Positions 1-47,840 of a stretch of 64,000 nt of DNA are shown in pieces. A program made the position numbers and the translations under genes. The notes beneath the pieces were generated by a model that was not told where the DNA came from, did no database searches, and was given only the letters and a program-made list of their open reading frames with translations. The stretch is from Pampus argenteus (Eukaryota; Chordata; Actinopteri; Scombriformes; Stromateidae), in assembly GCA_036937835.1 (NCBI GenBank), contig CM072864.1, positions 25,132,501 to 25,196,500 on the forward strand, given 5' to 3'. Position 1 is the stretch's first letter. Every line of letters starts with the position of its first letter.

Positions 1-1236
1 AATGATCACTTAGATGTGACTCGATTTTTATAGTTATAAAGTAATATGAACTTATTTAGATAAATATACTTTGTATAAATGCAAAATAAACTTATATAGG
101 GTAAGCGCACACCCCCGCTCCCTCTGTGCAGATGGTACGATCCACCGTTGCGCTCTTTTTTTTCCTCCTGGCTTCCGTTACATTTTGAAAATAACCGCGC
201 GTGCATAGTTTGGTGTTGTGTTGCTGCTGTGGATTTATCATTTCAAAGTGTCGTATGTGGATATCAGAGGAGTCGAATTATGGATAAACTGGACGACGTT
301 TCAATTGCCACACTCAGAGGTATGCTACAAGGGTTTTTTTTAATGCTGATGTTATATTTTATGTAGCTAACCTAGCTTAACGAGCTCAGAAAGGCTAATG
401 GGCTAAATGACAAAAAAATGAGCCAGTGCTTGGTGCATGATGATCCTATCTAAAAACTATGTGAAGTCTAATTAGGCTTTGGGACTTTTGTTGTATGTTA
501 TTATTAAGGGCTGTAAATCCTGAAAATGCACTAATACCTGTTGTTTGTAAAACATTAGCTGTTAAGATATTGGTCTAAAGCACATCACTCTGATTTTGAA
601 TGTGTTTTGTTATATGTATATACCTGAGTGCTATTTTTTAAATCTGTAAAATGTTTGTTTAAAAGTGCTATAGCAAATACATGTACCGTATCTATAATGT
701 ATTTATGTAAAATTAAAAACAACTGTCATTCTCTACCAAGCATTACAAAATATATTAACTAATGTGAATGCATTTTATCTAGCAAAGCTCTATACTCACA
801 TTTACTGTAGTTCGCATCACTTAAATATAGATAAATCTAATTTGTAAATGCTGTCAAATTCACTCACTGCTAGTCTGTAGCAAGACTGAGCAAAATGCCC
901 AAACAATGCTAATTGTACAAGAGGTGTCAGGGTGTTGAGTTGGCAAAATAAAAAATAAAAATATAATATGTTCATCAGTTTCTTGGTACTGACTGTAACT
1001 TGTCTATTTTGCAGCTGCTAATATCGGAGAGGACTTATTGCCTTCACTTTCCCGTGATGACATCAAAGATCTGTTTCCTGGTCCTGAAAATTTCTTGAGG
1101 CGCCGGGCTATATGGCTTGTTGTGAATAAAGATGAAAAGGTCAGGTTTGTCTTTCATAGTATGAGAGAACTGTTTAACAGTACAACATATTTTCTAATAT
1201 TACAGAAATGTTAAGTACCTTCAAATCTGGTCCATA

Positions 1237-1643
1237 TACCGTATTTTCCGCACTATAAGGATTATAAGGCGCACCTTGAATGAATGGCCTATTTTAAAAC
1301 TATTTTCATATATAGGGCGCACCGCATTATAAGGCACATAGAATAGAAGCTACAGTAGTGGCTGGGGTTGCGTTATGCATCCACTAGATGGAGCTGCGCT
1401 AAAGGGAATGTCAACAAAACCGTCAGATAAGTCAGTCAAACTTTATTAATAGAATACAAACCAGCGTTCTGACAACTCCGTACATTCAGTGCTCAATGCG
1501 GCGTTTACTATATATGTCTATGGTTACTGTGGCAACGCCCCCTGACTATGGTAGCCATGATTCATCGGATTATAAGGCGCACTGTTGGCTTTTGAGAAAA
1601 TTTAAGACTTTTTGGTGCGCCTTGTAGTGCGGAAAATACGGTA
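1237..1643. mobile_element. MITE-like element with matched terminal inverted repeats
   Basis: The left end TACCGTATTTTCCGCACTA is matched in inverted form at the right end (about 1620-1643), with one mismatch in the first 22 bases. CATA flanks both sides (1233-1236 and 1644-1647), a possible 4-bp target duplication. No ORF lies inside, so it is non-autonomous. It sits in intron 2 of the SAMD3-like pseudogene. A segment near 15.68 kb starts with a related sequence. Confidence 0.75.
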
Positions 1644-3135
1644 CATAATATTTCATAATTTTAGACATTACCACTTTGAGTCCCGTTCAGCAGTCGATAT
1701 AAAATCAAAAGAAGTGGGGGTTTTTTCCAAGTTCTTTTTAATCCACAAAAAGATAATGTTATTCAATAAAATGTTTGTGTAAATGTATTGTAGGTGGATA
1801 CTGCTCCTGAAATTCAGCACCCCCAACTGGAGGCAGCAATCTTTCAAAAGAGGAGGCCAGTACTTCTAAATTTTTGACTATGTCCAACCCACAATACATA
1901 GTCTTCACAGACAGTGAACTTGAACAGGTGCGACGCACCTACTTTGAGCAGAAACGGCTAGGGACCGAGCACAGCGTGGCCTTATCCAAGGAGCTCTTCT
2001 GCTGACTCATAAGAAACACTATGACTAATATGATTTCTATCGCAAGAGCCACAGAGGACTGCAGATACCCCACCAAACATGAGGTAAATGCCATGGCAAA
2101 ACGATTGGTGGATTACTATCCAATGATAAAAGGCCAGTCATCAAACAGTGAGTGGGTGAGTAGATTTTTGTCACTATTGCTTGTTGATGGTATGATGGTG
2201 ACTGTAACTGTCATTTTTTAATGTTCACTATGTATGCCTCGCAGGAGCATGTTGCTAAAAAGCTCATGAAGAGACTCTCAAATGTCAGAAGTCCAAGGAA
2301 GGCCAAAGTTCCTCCTTGGAAAAAAACACGACAAGACACGGAAGTCAGTTCAGACATCTCAACCACTGATGATGTCTATGATGGAGATTCTAGTGCATCC
2401 ACCATTATTCTGGAACATTCACCTATACGTCCCATGGGCATCCCAGTGCTAGATCTGTCAACTAGAGCTAGTACCCCACTGCAGAGCCAGGACAGCAGTG
2501 ATGAAACATGTATGTATTGTATTAAACATCATTTTGGCTGAGTTAATTCACATGACATACACTGGACATTCAGCAGCGTTACAATCTTTCAGTGTCTGTC
2601 CAAAGGCATATGTATTCTGTTGTCCAATGTTTTGCTTTTATATCAAGTCACATGAACATGAATTAATTATTTCTACTTCCTGAGTTTCATTATACTGACA
2701 ATTTGTTAGTTTGGAAATCTCATATCTTCTTTCCACCATAACTTCCCTCTAATGTCTTCAGCTGGTTCAGTTGACTTCATGGACAGCCTGAAAACCCAAG
2801 CAAGACACTACAAGACCCTCCAAGAAATGTTCAAGTCCAAAAAGCCAAACAAAGCTGCAATAACTCATTTGCTCAACCTGGAATTTGAGTCTCGAAGATG
2901 CTTCATCACCTCTGATGTCTTAAAGGAGCAAGACAGACCAACAAAGATTCTAGAGGCTTACCCATGTTTCCGAGAACTGGATCACGTAAGTTGGTCCTAT
3001 TCAGTCCACATTTTCAGCTCTTACAAGGACTTATTTTAGCATGACTAATTGGCATAATCTTTTCTGATCTTTTTTGAAGAATCTTAGTCATCAGAATGTT
3101 TAACAAGGACTAGCAGTGTTATTATTTTTTCGTAT

Positions 3136-3144
3136 GTGTGTGTA

Positions 3145-3194
<50 letters not shown>
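3136..3194. repeat. (TG)n/(TA)n microsatellite
   Basis: A run of TG dinucleotides passes into about 18 TA units, in the intron just before the 3253 exon of the SAMD3-like pseudogene. Confidence 0.9.
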
Positions 3195-3198
<4 letters not shown>

Positions 3199-4399
3199 TT
3201 ATTATTCTATTTTTTTTATTTTTTTCCTTCTGTATCTGAATCTATTTTTCAGGTGCTGGATGAGCTGCAGTGATTAATCCAACCAACCAACTCCCAGTAC
3301 ATCTCTGAGATGAAGAGCAGATGGGAAGCCTTCTATTCAAAGGTCCAGTTTTATGGGGTGATGAAGAAAGCTATGAAGCCTCCTAAAACTTTGAATGGAG
3401 GTGAAATCACAATTGACTTGTTCATTTTATATAATAATGTGTCATGATACGTTATTTATGGTACCACCTTGTCTTGTGCCTTTTTCAAACCAGTGGCGCA
3501 TGTCACAGCTGTGTTCCGAGGCCCTGCCTCTTCCCGTCCAGCACCATGCCACCTAAGAAACTGGGCTTAAGCAGCGAGGCTCTTTTCCATGTCCTTACGG
3601 TGAGATTTACAGACTTACTGCAATATTTTACACTATACTGTATATTCCAGTTATTCACACATACATTTTATGTAAGGTTTGGTTACTTTGAGATAAACTT
3701 TTATCATTTCAAAAGGTCCAAAGGGGAAGTCTTCTCCATAATGTACTTGTTGTAATTCTAACTTCATTTGAACTAGCTGTGGTGCATTCAAATTTGCACT
3801 GCTCAACAATGACAGTACAACATTTTCTCTCTCTCAGGGATTGCTGTGACTATATGTTTTGAAGTACAATTATGATTGCACCAATGTCCTAGTCCAGTTC
3901 AAAGTGTGTGTTACTTGTGATGTTTTTCTAAAACTCTACATTGATTTGTGTTATCTAGACTTCAGAGGATCCTTATGGTTTCCTGCGCCAGCGACCACTG
4001 TCTTGTCCAGTTGTGCTTGTTTCCGAGGACAACTGCATGATCGCCATTGGAAACATGCCAGTGACTACCTTCAACACTGAGAGGTTCAATGAGGGACTGC
4101 TCTACCTCATGGCATATTACTATGCCCTGCATCTCACTTACTTAAGTGTATTTCCACACTTCTGTCAGTACTGCAAACATAAATTCTCCAAGATTCCATT
4201 CATGAGCAAGATTACCCCTTCGTACAAAAAATCCATTGGCGAGTGGAAGTCCTTCATTGAGTGAGTGAGTCTTTGTTTCTTCTGTGTGTTTGTGTACTGA
4301 CTCTCCCCCTCTCTATCATGTAAAACCTTCAAAGAAAGTTCTGTTTCAGAAAGTATTGTGCAGTAACAGCAGTTGTAATGTTGCTTGTTAAGTTATAGT

Positions 4400-4896
4400 A
4401 TGCTGTTATAATAGCTCATATAACGCAATACAATTGCTTAAATTAAGCAATTGTATTGCAAAGTTAATAAAACACATTAAATGAGAATGTTTTGGTGTCT
4501 TGATTTAAGACAAAGTCACTTATTTTTTATAATACTATTTGAAGAAATTGTGTCTTATTTTAACTACTTTTATACTTATTATTAATCCCAGATTAAGGTG
4601 ATATTTCTTAAAGTTAACTCAGTCAAGAGACCAAAATTCTAATTTTAAGTAACTTAATCTTAAAAAGGTGGGTTTTTATTGCTTTTTATGAGAAGAACTT
4701 ACTTAAATTTAAGATTTTCTGTCTAGTTTTAAGGCCCATTTTATTCTGTCCAAGGCAAGAACTTTGTGCTTATTTTAAGAATTCTTGTCAAGTAAAAAAA
4801 GCTTACCCCATTGGCAGATTTTTTTGCTTAATATAAGATAATTTGATTGAATTTTAAGAATATTTTGCTTCTTTCTAGTAGGTCTGTTTTTTTACA
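4400..4896. repeat. AT-rich repeat-like stretch with a perfect palindrome
   Basis: No gene is seen. A perfect inverted repeat at about 4425-4459 has 16-bp arms (GCAATACAATTGCTTA) around a 3-base centre. The rest is very AT-rich with many TTAAGA/TCTTAA-like words and ends with a TTTTTTTACAGTG border just before the copia sequence. It is probably a non-autonomous DNA element or its remnant. The family was not identified. Confidence 0.4.
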
Positions 4897-7330
4897 GTGT
4901 AGTGCACATTTTGTTTACTTTTTGAAACACAAAAGTGACACTGTACAAGCTACAGAAAAATTCATTGCTGATGTGGCGCCCTATGGCAAAATAAAATGTA
5001 TGCGAACTGACAATGGCACAGAGTACACATGCAGATAGTACCAAGCATTAATTCGCAGGATAGGTATTAGGCATGAGACTTCCGCCCCATATTCTCCGCA
5101 CCAAAATGGTACAGCGGAACGCAATTGGCGAACCTTGTTTGAGATGGCCAGGTGTATGTTACTAGAGAGTAAGCTGCCAAAGATGCTGTGGACCTATGCT
5201 GTCCAGACAGCTGCTGTAGTAAGAAATAGGTGCTTTATTAGTCGCACAAAACAGACACCTTACTACATGTTAACGGGCAGGCGGCCAAATATTGCCAAAA
5301 TGCAGAAATTTGGACAAGTGTGTTACTTACAAACAACAAAAAGGAAAGTTGGACTCTAAATGTGAGAGAGGCATTTTTATTGGGTATGATAAAAATAGTC
5401 CTGCTTTCATAGTGTACTATCCCACCACCAGAAAAGTACAAAAACACAGACTTGTCGAGTTTGTAGTTAAAAAGAAAGAGGAGGTACTGGATGCAGAAGA
5501 TGAATTTGACATTCAAAATGAGAGAAAATCCGTGGCAATCCCACTAGCTAACCCATAAGCAGTAGGAAACCAGGAAGTGTTCACAGACAATGAGACAGAT
5601 GTGAAAGATGAACAAAATGCTCAAACAGTGAAAACAGAAAACGAAGAATGTAGAAAGGAAGAATACAAACCTGATGAGAAACGTTATCCTGACAGAGAGA
5701 AGAAAGCCTGACTTTTATGGTGATCATGTATGTGGTTTTAAGGAGGATATTACCAATATTGACTACTGTTACAGACTCCTGTGTAATGTTCATCAAACAT
5801 ACACAGAAGCAATCACCTCAGTCAATGCAAAACAATGGGTTGATGCTATGGATGAAGAAATGCAGTCACTACAAGACAATGTAACTTTTACCTTAGCCAC
5901 TCTACCCAAGGGCAAAGATGTAGTGGGGGGTAAATGGGTTAATGCAATGAAAAAGAACACTGATGGATCAGACAAATACAAAGCCCGATATGTAGCCAAA
6001 GGATTTAGCCAAAAAAAAGGGGTAAACTATGATGAGGTTTTCCCCCCTACAGCTAATATGACCAGTATCCGGGTATTAGCACAGAAAGCAGCACAAGATA
6101 ATCTAGTTGTCCACCAGATGGATGTAAAAACTGCTTATCTTCATGCACCAATTGAGTATGAAATCTACATTGAACAACCTAAAGGTTATGAAGTTGCATC
6201 GAAAGAACGTGACAAACTAGTGTGCAAACTAGAAAAATCCCTGTACGGTCTAAAACAATCAGGACGCAACTGGAATAAAATGTTACATGATTATTTGTGT
6301 GAGATGCAGTTTGTACAGAATCCGGCCGATCATTGTGTTTATAGCAAAATTACTGAACAAGAAAAAGTGCACATGATTATATGGGTCGATGATTTGATTA
6401 TTATTATTGCTGCCAATGATGACAATGTCTTACAATGTGTTAAAGAAATGTTGAAATCCAAGTTTAGAATGAAAGACCTAGGGAAACTAAGACATTTTCT
6501 GGGAATTGACTTTGAACAGTCTGTGTATTGTGTCAAGATGTCACAATGCAAATATGTACAGAAAATACTGAAGAGATTTGACATGTCTAACTGTAAGTCC
6601 AGAGCTACCCCCTGCAAGCAGAAACTTGATTACAGTGATAATGCTGAAGAAATGGATGATGTGAAAAAGTACCGAGAGGCAGTTGGGAGCTTAATATACC
6701 TAGCAACTTGTACAAGGCCAGACCTGAGTTTTATAGTGAGTAAACTATCTCAGTATTTCACTAGACCAAGTACTGATCAATAGACAACCGTAAAGCATGT
6801 GTTGAGATACTTAAAAGGTACTCAAAATAAGGAACTTTGTTTCAAAAAGCACAAAGATGAAAACATAATCCATGCTTATAGTGATGCCGACTGGGCCGCT
6901 AATATTGATCGAAAAAGCACAACAGGTTACTGTATGAGCTTGAACATAAATGGGCCATTTGTGTCATGGAAAACTAAAAGACAGCCTACAGTTGCACTCT
7001 CTACTTGTGAGGCTGAATATATGGCTTTAGCTGCGACCATCTAGGAGTGTCTGTACTTAAAACGGCTTCTGAAATATTTTGACGGACAGGTATACAGGTG
7101 TTTAGTCTATGAGGATAACCAGGGCACTATAGCTCTAGCCAAAAACCCTGTACATAGGCAAAGATGTAAGCATGTGGACATTAAATACCACTTTGTAAGA
7201 TCCACACTACAGAATGTTGACATGACATTGGAGTACTGCCTAACCAATGAAATGGTTGCAGACATCCTAACGAAACCAGCTAGTAAGCTGAAGTTAATGA
7301 ACTTTGAGACCTTTATGTTTGGTAAATGAA
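4897..7330 (+). mobile_element. Ty1/copia retrotransposon, 5'-truncated and broken pol
   Basis: Translation shows pol in the copia order. The end of integrase comes first (RTDNGTEY about 5010-5027, then SPHQNGTAERNW). Reverse transcriptase follows (MDVKTAYLHAP about 6118-6150, VDDLI at about 6385), then RNase H (YSDADWAAN, CEAEYMALA) and the late block HVDIKYHFVR...DILTKPA. Gag, protease and the start of integrase are missing. Stops at 5037, 6781 and 7042 and a frame change near 5300-5360 break the reading frame, so no full protein can be made. The integrase-before-RT order separates copia from gypsy and retroviral elements. No matching 5' LTR is seen. Confidence 0.92.
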
Positions 7331-7425
7331 CTCTGAAATTTGTGTGAACAAATGTAAAGAAAAAAAGAAACCTGTGGCGATTTGTATTAACATGATGATT
7401 TTTGTAAAATGTGAGCAAGTGGGGG

Positions 7426-7690
7426 TGTTGATATGCTCTCATTTCATTTTGGTAAATGTGTTTTGATTTTCGTTTCATGATTTTTGTCACATGACCCTAA
7501 TCAGGGAATTGCCCGCAGGTACGCTGTGTCCCTAATTAATAAACAGGTGAGCCTGTGTTTGCGGGAACTCACTCAGCATGAAGCAACGTGGTCATGTGTT
7601 ATGTGATACATTTAACGCTACAAAGAAATATACTCTGCTAACAGAAATAAAAGTTTTCAGCCTACAGAGGGCTTAATTGTGTAGACACCA
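7426..7690 (+). repeat. 3' LTR of the copia element
   Basis: The LTR begins with TG right after a purine/G-rich tract (AGTGGGGG) that follows the pol stop, as expected for a polypurine primer site. It has AATAAA-type signals near 7540 and 7645 and runs to about 7690. The right border is approximate, because no second LTR is present for comparison. Confidence 0.6.
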
Positions 7691-7706
7691 TAAAATCAGA
7701 GTGAAA

Positions 7707-8888
7707 TGAAGATGTGGCAGGCTAGTCCATTTTTTCCAAAACTTAATTTCTGCAACTCAAAATGCTTTTCAGTATCTTGTGTGGCCCCCACGAGCTTGTA
7801 TGCATGCTTGACAACGTCGCGGCATGCTCCTAATGAGACGACGGATGGTGTCTTGTGGCATTTCCTCCCAGATCTGTGTGAGGGCATCCCTGAGCTGTTG
7901 TACAGTCTGAGGAGCAACCTGGCGGCGCCTAATGGACCGAAACATAATGTCCCAGAGATGTTCTATTGGGTTTAAGTCAGGGGATCATGAAGGCCATTCA
8001 ATTGTTTCAATTCCTTCATCCTCCAGGTACTGCCTGCATACTCCTGCCACGTGAGGCCGGGCATTGTCGTGCATTAGGAGGAAACCAGGACCTACTGCAC
8101 CAGCGTAGGGTCTGACAATGGGTTCAAGGATTTCATCTCGATACCTTATGGCAGTCAGAGCACCATTTCCTAGGCAGTAGAGGTCTGTGCGTCCCTCCAT
8201 GGATATGCCTCCCCAGACCATCACTGACCCACCACCAAACCTGTCATGTTGAACGACGTTGCAGGCAGCATAACGTTCACCTTGTCTTCTCCAGACTGTT
8301 TCACGTCTATCACAGGTGCTCAGGGTCAACCTGCTCTCGTCTGTGAAAAGTACAGGGCGCCAGTGACTCCGCCTTGCACAAAGGAGCAGGTATCGGTCCT
8401 GCTGAGGGGTTGAGGACCTTCTATGGCCCTGTCCAGCTCTCCGAGAATAACCACCAGTCTCCTGAAATCTCCTCCATGTTCTGGAGATTGTGCTGGGAGA
8501 CACATTAAACCTTCTTGCTGCAGCACGTGTGGATGTGCCATCCTGGAGAAGTTGGACAACCTGTGCAACTTGTGTAGGGTTAAGGAATCGCCTCATACTG
8601 CCAGAGATAATTATGCAAGCCAAAATCAGCACGAGTGGAAAACCAGCCAAAAAAGATCAAGAGGGAGAAACTTGAAATGAGCTCCACATGTAAAACCAGT
8701 CCTGTTTTGTTTCTAATTGTTGCCACTGAAGTGCACCTGTTGTTAATTCCATGAACACCAATACAGCTGAAATTGATTAACGAGGCCCTCAGCTGCTTAA
8801 CCAACCAGAAAATTATCAGACAGGTTTAATTCAATTCATGCCAGGCCCAATAAAAAAAGTGTTCCTTTAATTTATGTGAGCAGTGTAT
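7707..8888 (-). mobile_element. Tc1/mariner element, decayed transposase
   Basis: The minus-strand ORF 8650-7985 shows a paired-type helix-turn-helix region (MRRFLNPTQVAQVVQLLQDG, then SPSTISRTWRRFQETGG) and catalytic-core pieces: FTDESR with the first Asp, LMHDNARPH with the second. The ORF stops at TGA (7987-7985) inside WPS, where CGA would be expected. The [13 protein letters not shown] third-acid block continues beyond it in the same region. The DNA-binding and first-Asp parts are abnormally close (RRSHWRPVLFTDESR), so an internal piece is lost. The right end (TGAGCAGTGTA at about 8878-8888) is the usual terminal repeat of this family. The left terminal repeat is missing. Confidence 0.9.
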
Positions 8889-9096
8889 ATTATTTATTTA
8901 TTTTCATTTTCAGTGTATTTGGTAGTGCTTCTTGGAGTGCCGCCTTTTTCCACTCTGATTTACGGTTGAAGGGTAACTCATCTTGTACCTTATTGTGTTG
9001 TTGAAGAGTAACTCTGTGTGGTTTATTAAACTGTATAAACAATTTATTTTTATTTATTAAAGAACCATCTCTGTCTCTCTCTCTTTGCTCTCCCAG

Positions 9097-44322
<35,226 letters not shown>

Positions 44323-44990
44323 AAGCATTGAACTCAACTGTCACATTATCCTCTGTTTTTGAAATGTCTTTCTATGAATGAGACACATCGCACATGGCTA
44401 ATAGTCATTTACAAGAGTGTCTTGATCACAGTTGCATTTATTGTCACCCAATAATACATTTCTGCAATATGCAATACTTTTGCAATTATTGGAACACTTC
44501 ACCCTCAAGAAAAAAATAGCACTTTTCTAATCAGCTGAGCCACTAATGCACTAATGTAACTAGCTAATTGTTGTTTAAGGTACATGTGGTATAGCAAAAC
44601 ACTGTCTTCACTGTCTGCAGAATGTTGCATCAACATTTCACTAAGAGTGGGACTTACAATATGTTTCCAATATGATTTGTGTTAATTTTAGCTGCAGTGT
44701 AAGCATTTGATTATTGTTACTTTTATGTAGTCTTATTTTAGTCAATTAAAGTCACATTTAGTCTAATTTTAGAAATGCATTTTTGTCAGATTGAAAGTTT
44801 AAATAAAATGTTTACAGTGATCTTTTTCACAGACGTCTAAAATTAAATGTTACATGTTTGTTTTTTCCCTTTTTGTTAAGATGTGTCTTCATAAGCCACC
44901 AGCACAATCATTTTTTACTCTTTAACTGCATTAAGTGTTTTTGCATCTTGTTATTTGTGTAAAGAAATAAAAAAGTTAAAAAAGCTCCCA
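44323..44990 (+). other. Probable kcnab2 3' UTR with polyadenylation signal
   Basis: AT-rich sequence follows the TAG stop. An AATAAA hexamer at 44966-44971 is a fair candidate signal. The true cleavage site cannot be told from sequence alone. Confidence 0.45.
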
Positions 44991-46009
44991 GATAGTTGAA
45001 GTGGTGCCTGAAGTTTTTCTGAAGGGAATTACAACATCTTTAACCTGACAATAACATTTTATAGATGATTTACAGAAATCAAAGATCCTTTTGTTTCATG
45101 TGTTTTTATGTGTGTTAATCTATTTAGCTGTTTTGTAATGGCTTGTTTGTTCCTCCTACAATAGCTGTAATTCTTTCACCTAGGCAGAAAAGCACATTAA
45201 ACAAGCCTTTCCGAACACTTACGGGTTAAACTGTGGGTGGTTCTGAAATGGTTTCTGTGCAGAACAGCGCAGTTTTAGTATTTTTGTCACCTGGCGCACC
45301 TGAAGCACACTTAGATATGGGGTGGGATCAGAAACATTATAAGTGGGCGTGTTGGAGGCTGTAATATTCACTTTCATCCCCTTTAAACAGAGGACCTTTC
45401 CCATTATGACACACTGACAATTTGGTCCATAAATTTAATAGGAAATAAAAAAAAAATCCACAAAATGTGTGTGTATAAAAACACATTTCTGATGTACTGA
45501 TGTAAATGCTGAAAAAATGGACACAAACCATAGATTAAAAAAAAAAAAAAAACTACGTTAAATGCATCAAAATCATAGAATGGATCCTAAATGTTTAATC
45601 AATTATAAACAGTAAAACTATATATAATGTGACCCAACAAGTTCTAGGATGCAACAAGCCTGTTAGGGCACTCGAGAATGCCACAGGCACAGAATTCTTC
45701 CCTGAAGACCCCTGGGTCTATCTTGAGTTTTGCATCATCAATATTGCATGAACAATCGGTTGTTTATGGTACTGCCTGAATCATCTTATCTTTAGAGCAG
45801 GTGGCTGTTTGTGCAGAACCAGTCCCGCTACAGTAACATGAAGGGGAAAAGTGGAGACTGAGGCATTTCTATTTAACTACTTAACATTACAGATATGGCC
45901 CTCCATCTAATAGTTCTTGCCATTCCTAAAGTCACAACACCACCTGGCTTGAACATGTGCACTTCCAATAGCAAGAAGTTCTATCAAGAATGCTTCACTG
46001 CATTCTTCA
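44991..46009. other. Intergenic, nothing recognised
   Basis: AT-rich DNA with an A-run at 45538-45551. No gene, RNA or clear repeat was found. Confidence 0.5.
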
Positions 46010-46580
46010 GTTTCATGCCAAACAGAGACTTTAAAGTTCCCAACAAATGAAGAGTTCCATTTTTGTTGCAATGCAACAGTCAGTACAAGCTGTGCACCAA
46101 CAGTTTGACATTCTCCTATCCTTGAAAATACATTTCCCTATCTGTGTGGTCTTTTGCACAGTGAGAGGTGAAACAGGTCATTTAATTTAGACAGAGCGAA
46201 GTGAGTTATTATTCTTGTGGAAACGGGTTATACTGAAAATAAATATCTTTCAAATAGATGTGTTTGTTGTACTCCAACACAGGTATGGGGCATGGGCCAG
46301 GAAATGTTGACCAGCCAGCTGTGTTCTTTAGCTTTCTTTGGACCGCGCCACCGGAGTGTGCACACATACACAGACTATCCGTGTATCCATCCACTTAAGA
46401 AACACCAACACACACAATTGGGCCATGTTCATCTGTCATCTCTGGAGTCTGTTTTCTTTAAATGATGGCAGTCCTTCCAGTTCTCACTGTTAGTCCCAAT
46501 GTTGATGGTAAACAGGTCATTGAACAGTCAATGCTGATGTTTTTCGACCAAGGTGAAAATAGTTCTAGTAGCTGTTTTTG
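46010..46580. repeat. Dispersed repeat, copy B (pairs with 10257-10832)
   Basis: Same orientation and nearly the same sequence as copy A: AGGTATGGGGCATGGGCCAG, GATGGCAGTCCTTCCAGTTC, TTTTTCGACCAAGGTGAAAA. It lacks the adjoining L2 fragment and carries an extra CCGCGCCACCGGA-type piece near 46343. Confidence 0.8.
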
Positions 46581-46990
46581 ATACTGTCAACACTGTTATG
46601 CTATATGCTTATGTTTTGATGTTAAATGCTTTGTGAGAACTCCTCTTTGTTAAGCTGTGTTGTTCTGGTTGATCTAACTGTAGATTCAGATCTACTTTGG
46701 TGGTGATTTCACACATTTAGACTTTATTTGTTTCTCTATCTCTCGCCATCTCTGCCTTTTTTACTAAAACACACACACAGAGTGAGTGCCCACGGTTCAC
46801 TCCTGCACACACGTGACTTTACCCACTCTCACACACTGCACTTGGTTTGAGTCAGCCGTAACAATTTATAGCTGTATTTAGGCACAGATCATTTAGCTGG
46901 ATTTCATCCTTTATTTTGATCATTTTAATTTTTAATTAGAATTCCAAAGTTTAGTATGAATCACTTATGAGACCAGGTTGGTGATCCTAG

Positions 46991-46992
<2 letters not shown>

Positions 46993-47081
<89 letters not shown>

Positions 47082-47399
47082 GGGTGTGACGAGATCTCGC
47101 GAGATGAAAATGTGTGAGATTTCTCGTCGGGTTGGAAATCGGTCTCGCGAGATTTGGTGTCCAACAATCAGCCGGAAAACACATGCATAACTATTTGCGA
47201 CGCCCCCACCACTTTTAAATTGTGATCCAACAAGCAGCCGAATGACGTCGGAAAACAAAAAAACAAAGTTAAATAAAAGTCTGTTGTCCAGGCATTCATA
47301 ATTGTAATTTAGTTTTCTTAAAATCTCGTCTCGTCTCGATCTCGTGAACCCAATCTCGTGTCTCGTCTCGTCTCGTGAACTGAGTGTCTCGTCACACCC

Positions 47400-47437
<38 letters not shown>
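46993..47437. repeat. (TA)n microsatellite split by a MITE
   Basis: A (TA)n run (46993-47078) is followed by a 323-bp element (47079-47401) whose ends TTAGGGGTGTGACGAGA and TCTCGTCACACCCCTAA are exact inverted repeats, then more (TA)n (47402-47437). The inside is rich in TCTCG/CGAGA words. The terminal sequence is of hAT-like type. The element inserted into the microsatellite. Confidence 0.88.
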
Positions 47438-47441
<4 letters not shown>

Positions 47442-47559
47442 TGGTGCAATAAAGGCATACGCGTGCCACCGCTACCACTAACCAGCAACTTCACCACACT
47501 GACAGCAAAGAGTAAATGTACGGGAGAGAAACCGGGTTGGGTAAGACCAAGTATTTGGC

Positions 47560-47840
47560 AGGGGGGGGACTACATTACCAGATGATTAGAGATGCTACGG
47601 TTTTTATGGTAAATACAGTTAATAAGGAAACAAATCAACAAATTGTTCATGCAAAATAATTAATAAATTTATTAATCAGAATGATGTGATTATATTGGGG
47701 GGGTTATATTGGTTGGATCTGATTATTGGGGGGGTCATGACCCCCCTATCCCCCGTGTAAATTACGCCTATGCCTCTGAGACAAATGTATTTTGTGATTT
47801 TGGGCTATACAAATAAAATTTGATTTGATTTGATTTGATG
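47560..47840 (+). repeat. Repeat mosaic ending in an L2 LINE tail
   Basis: Tandem-like GATTATTGGGGGGG pieces and GGGGGTCATGACCCCCC (about 47730-47748, nearly palindromic) precede the 3' end of an L2 copy on the + strand (TTTTGGGCTATACAAATAAA, TTTGATTTGATTTGATTTGA, about 47777-47840). Confidence 0.65.

Larger units (their letters stand above)
280..4264 (+). pseudogene. Decayed SAM-domain gene (SAMD3-like fish family)
   Basis: Exons read by eye: 280-319, 1015-1139, 1794-2155, 2244-2509, 2762-2985, 3253-3400, 3494-3599, 3959-4264, most with good GT-AG borders. The first two exons join in frame (40+125 nt) from the ATG at 280 and give a short SAM-like helical module with DIKDLFPGPENFLRRR. Later exons give EHVAKKLMKRLSNVRSPRK, a basic/Ser-rich linker, and a C-terminal part with ALHLTY. 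This resembles a multi-copy, uncharacterised SAMD3-like family that I recall from teleost genomes; its function is not established. The copy is broken. A frameshift lies near 1870 (TGA 1875-1877). In-frame TGA codons lie at 2003-2005 and 3271-3273, both where CGA would be expected. A frameshift lies in the 3494-3599 exon and a further shift near 4140. Identification is moderate; the broken state is clear. Confidence 0.7.

Noticed and set aside
46965..47258. Open frames of alternating Ile and Tyr
   Set aside because: Pure (TA)n microsatellite translation on both strands.
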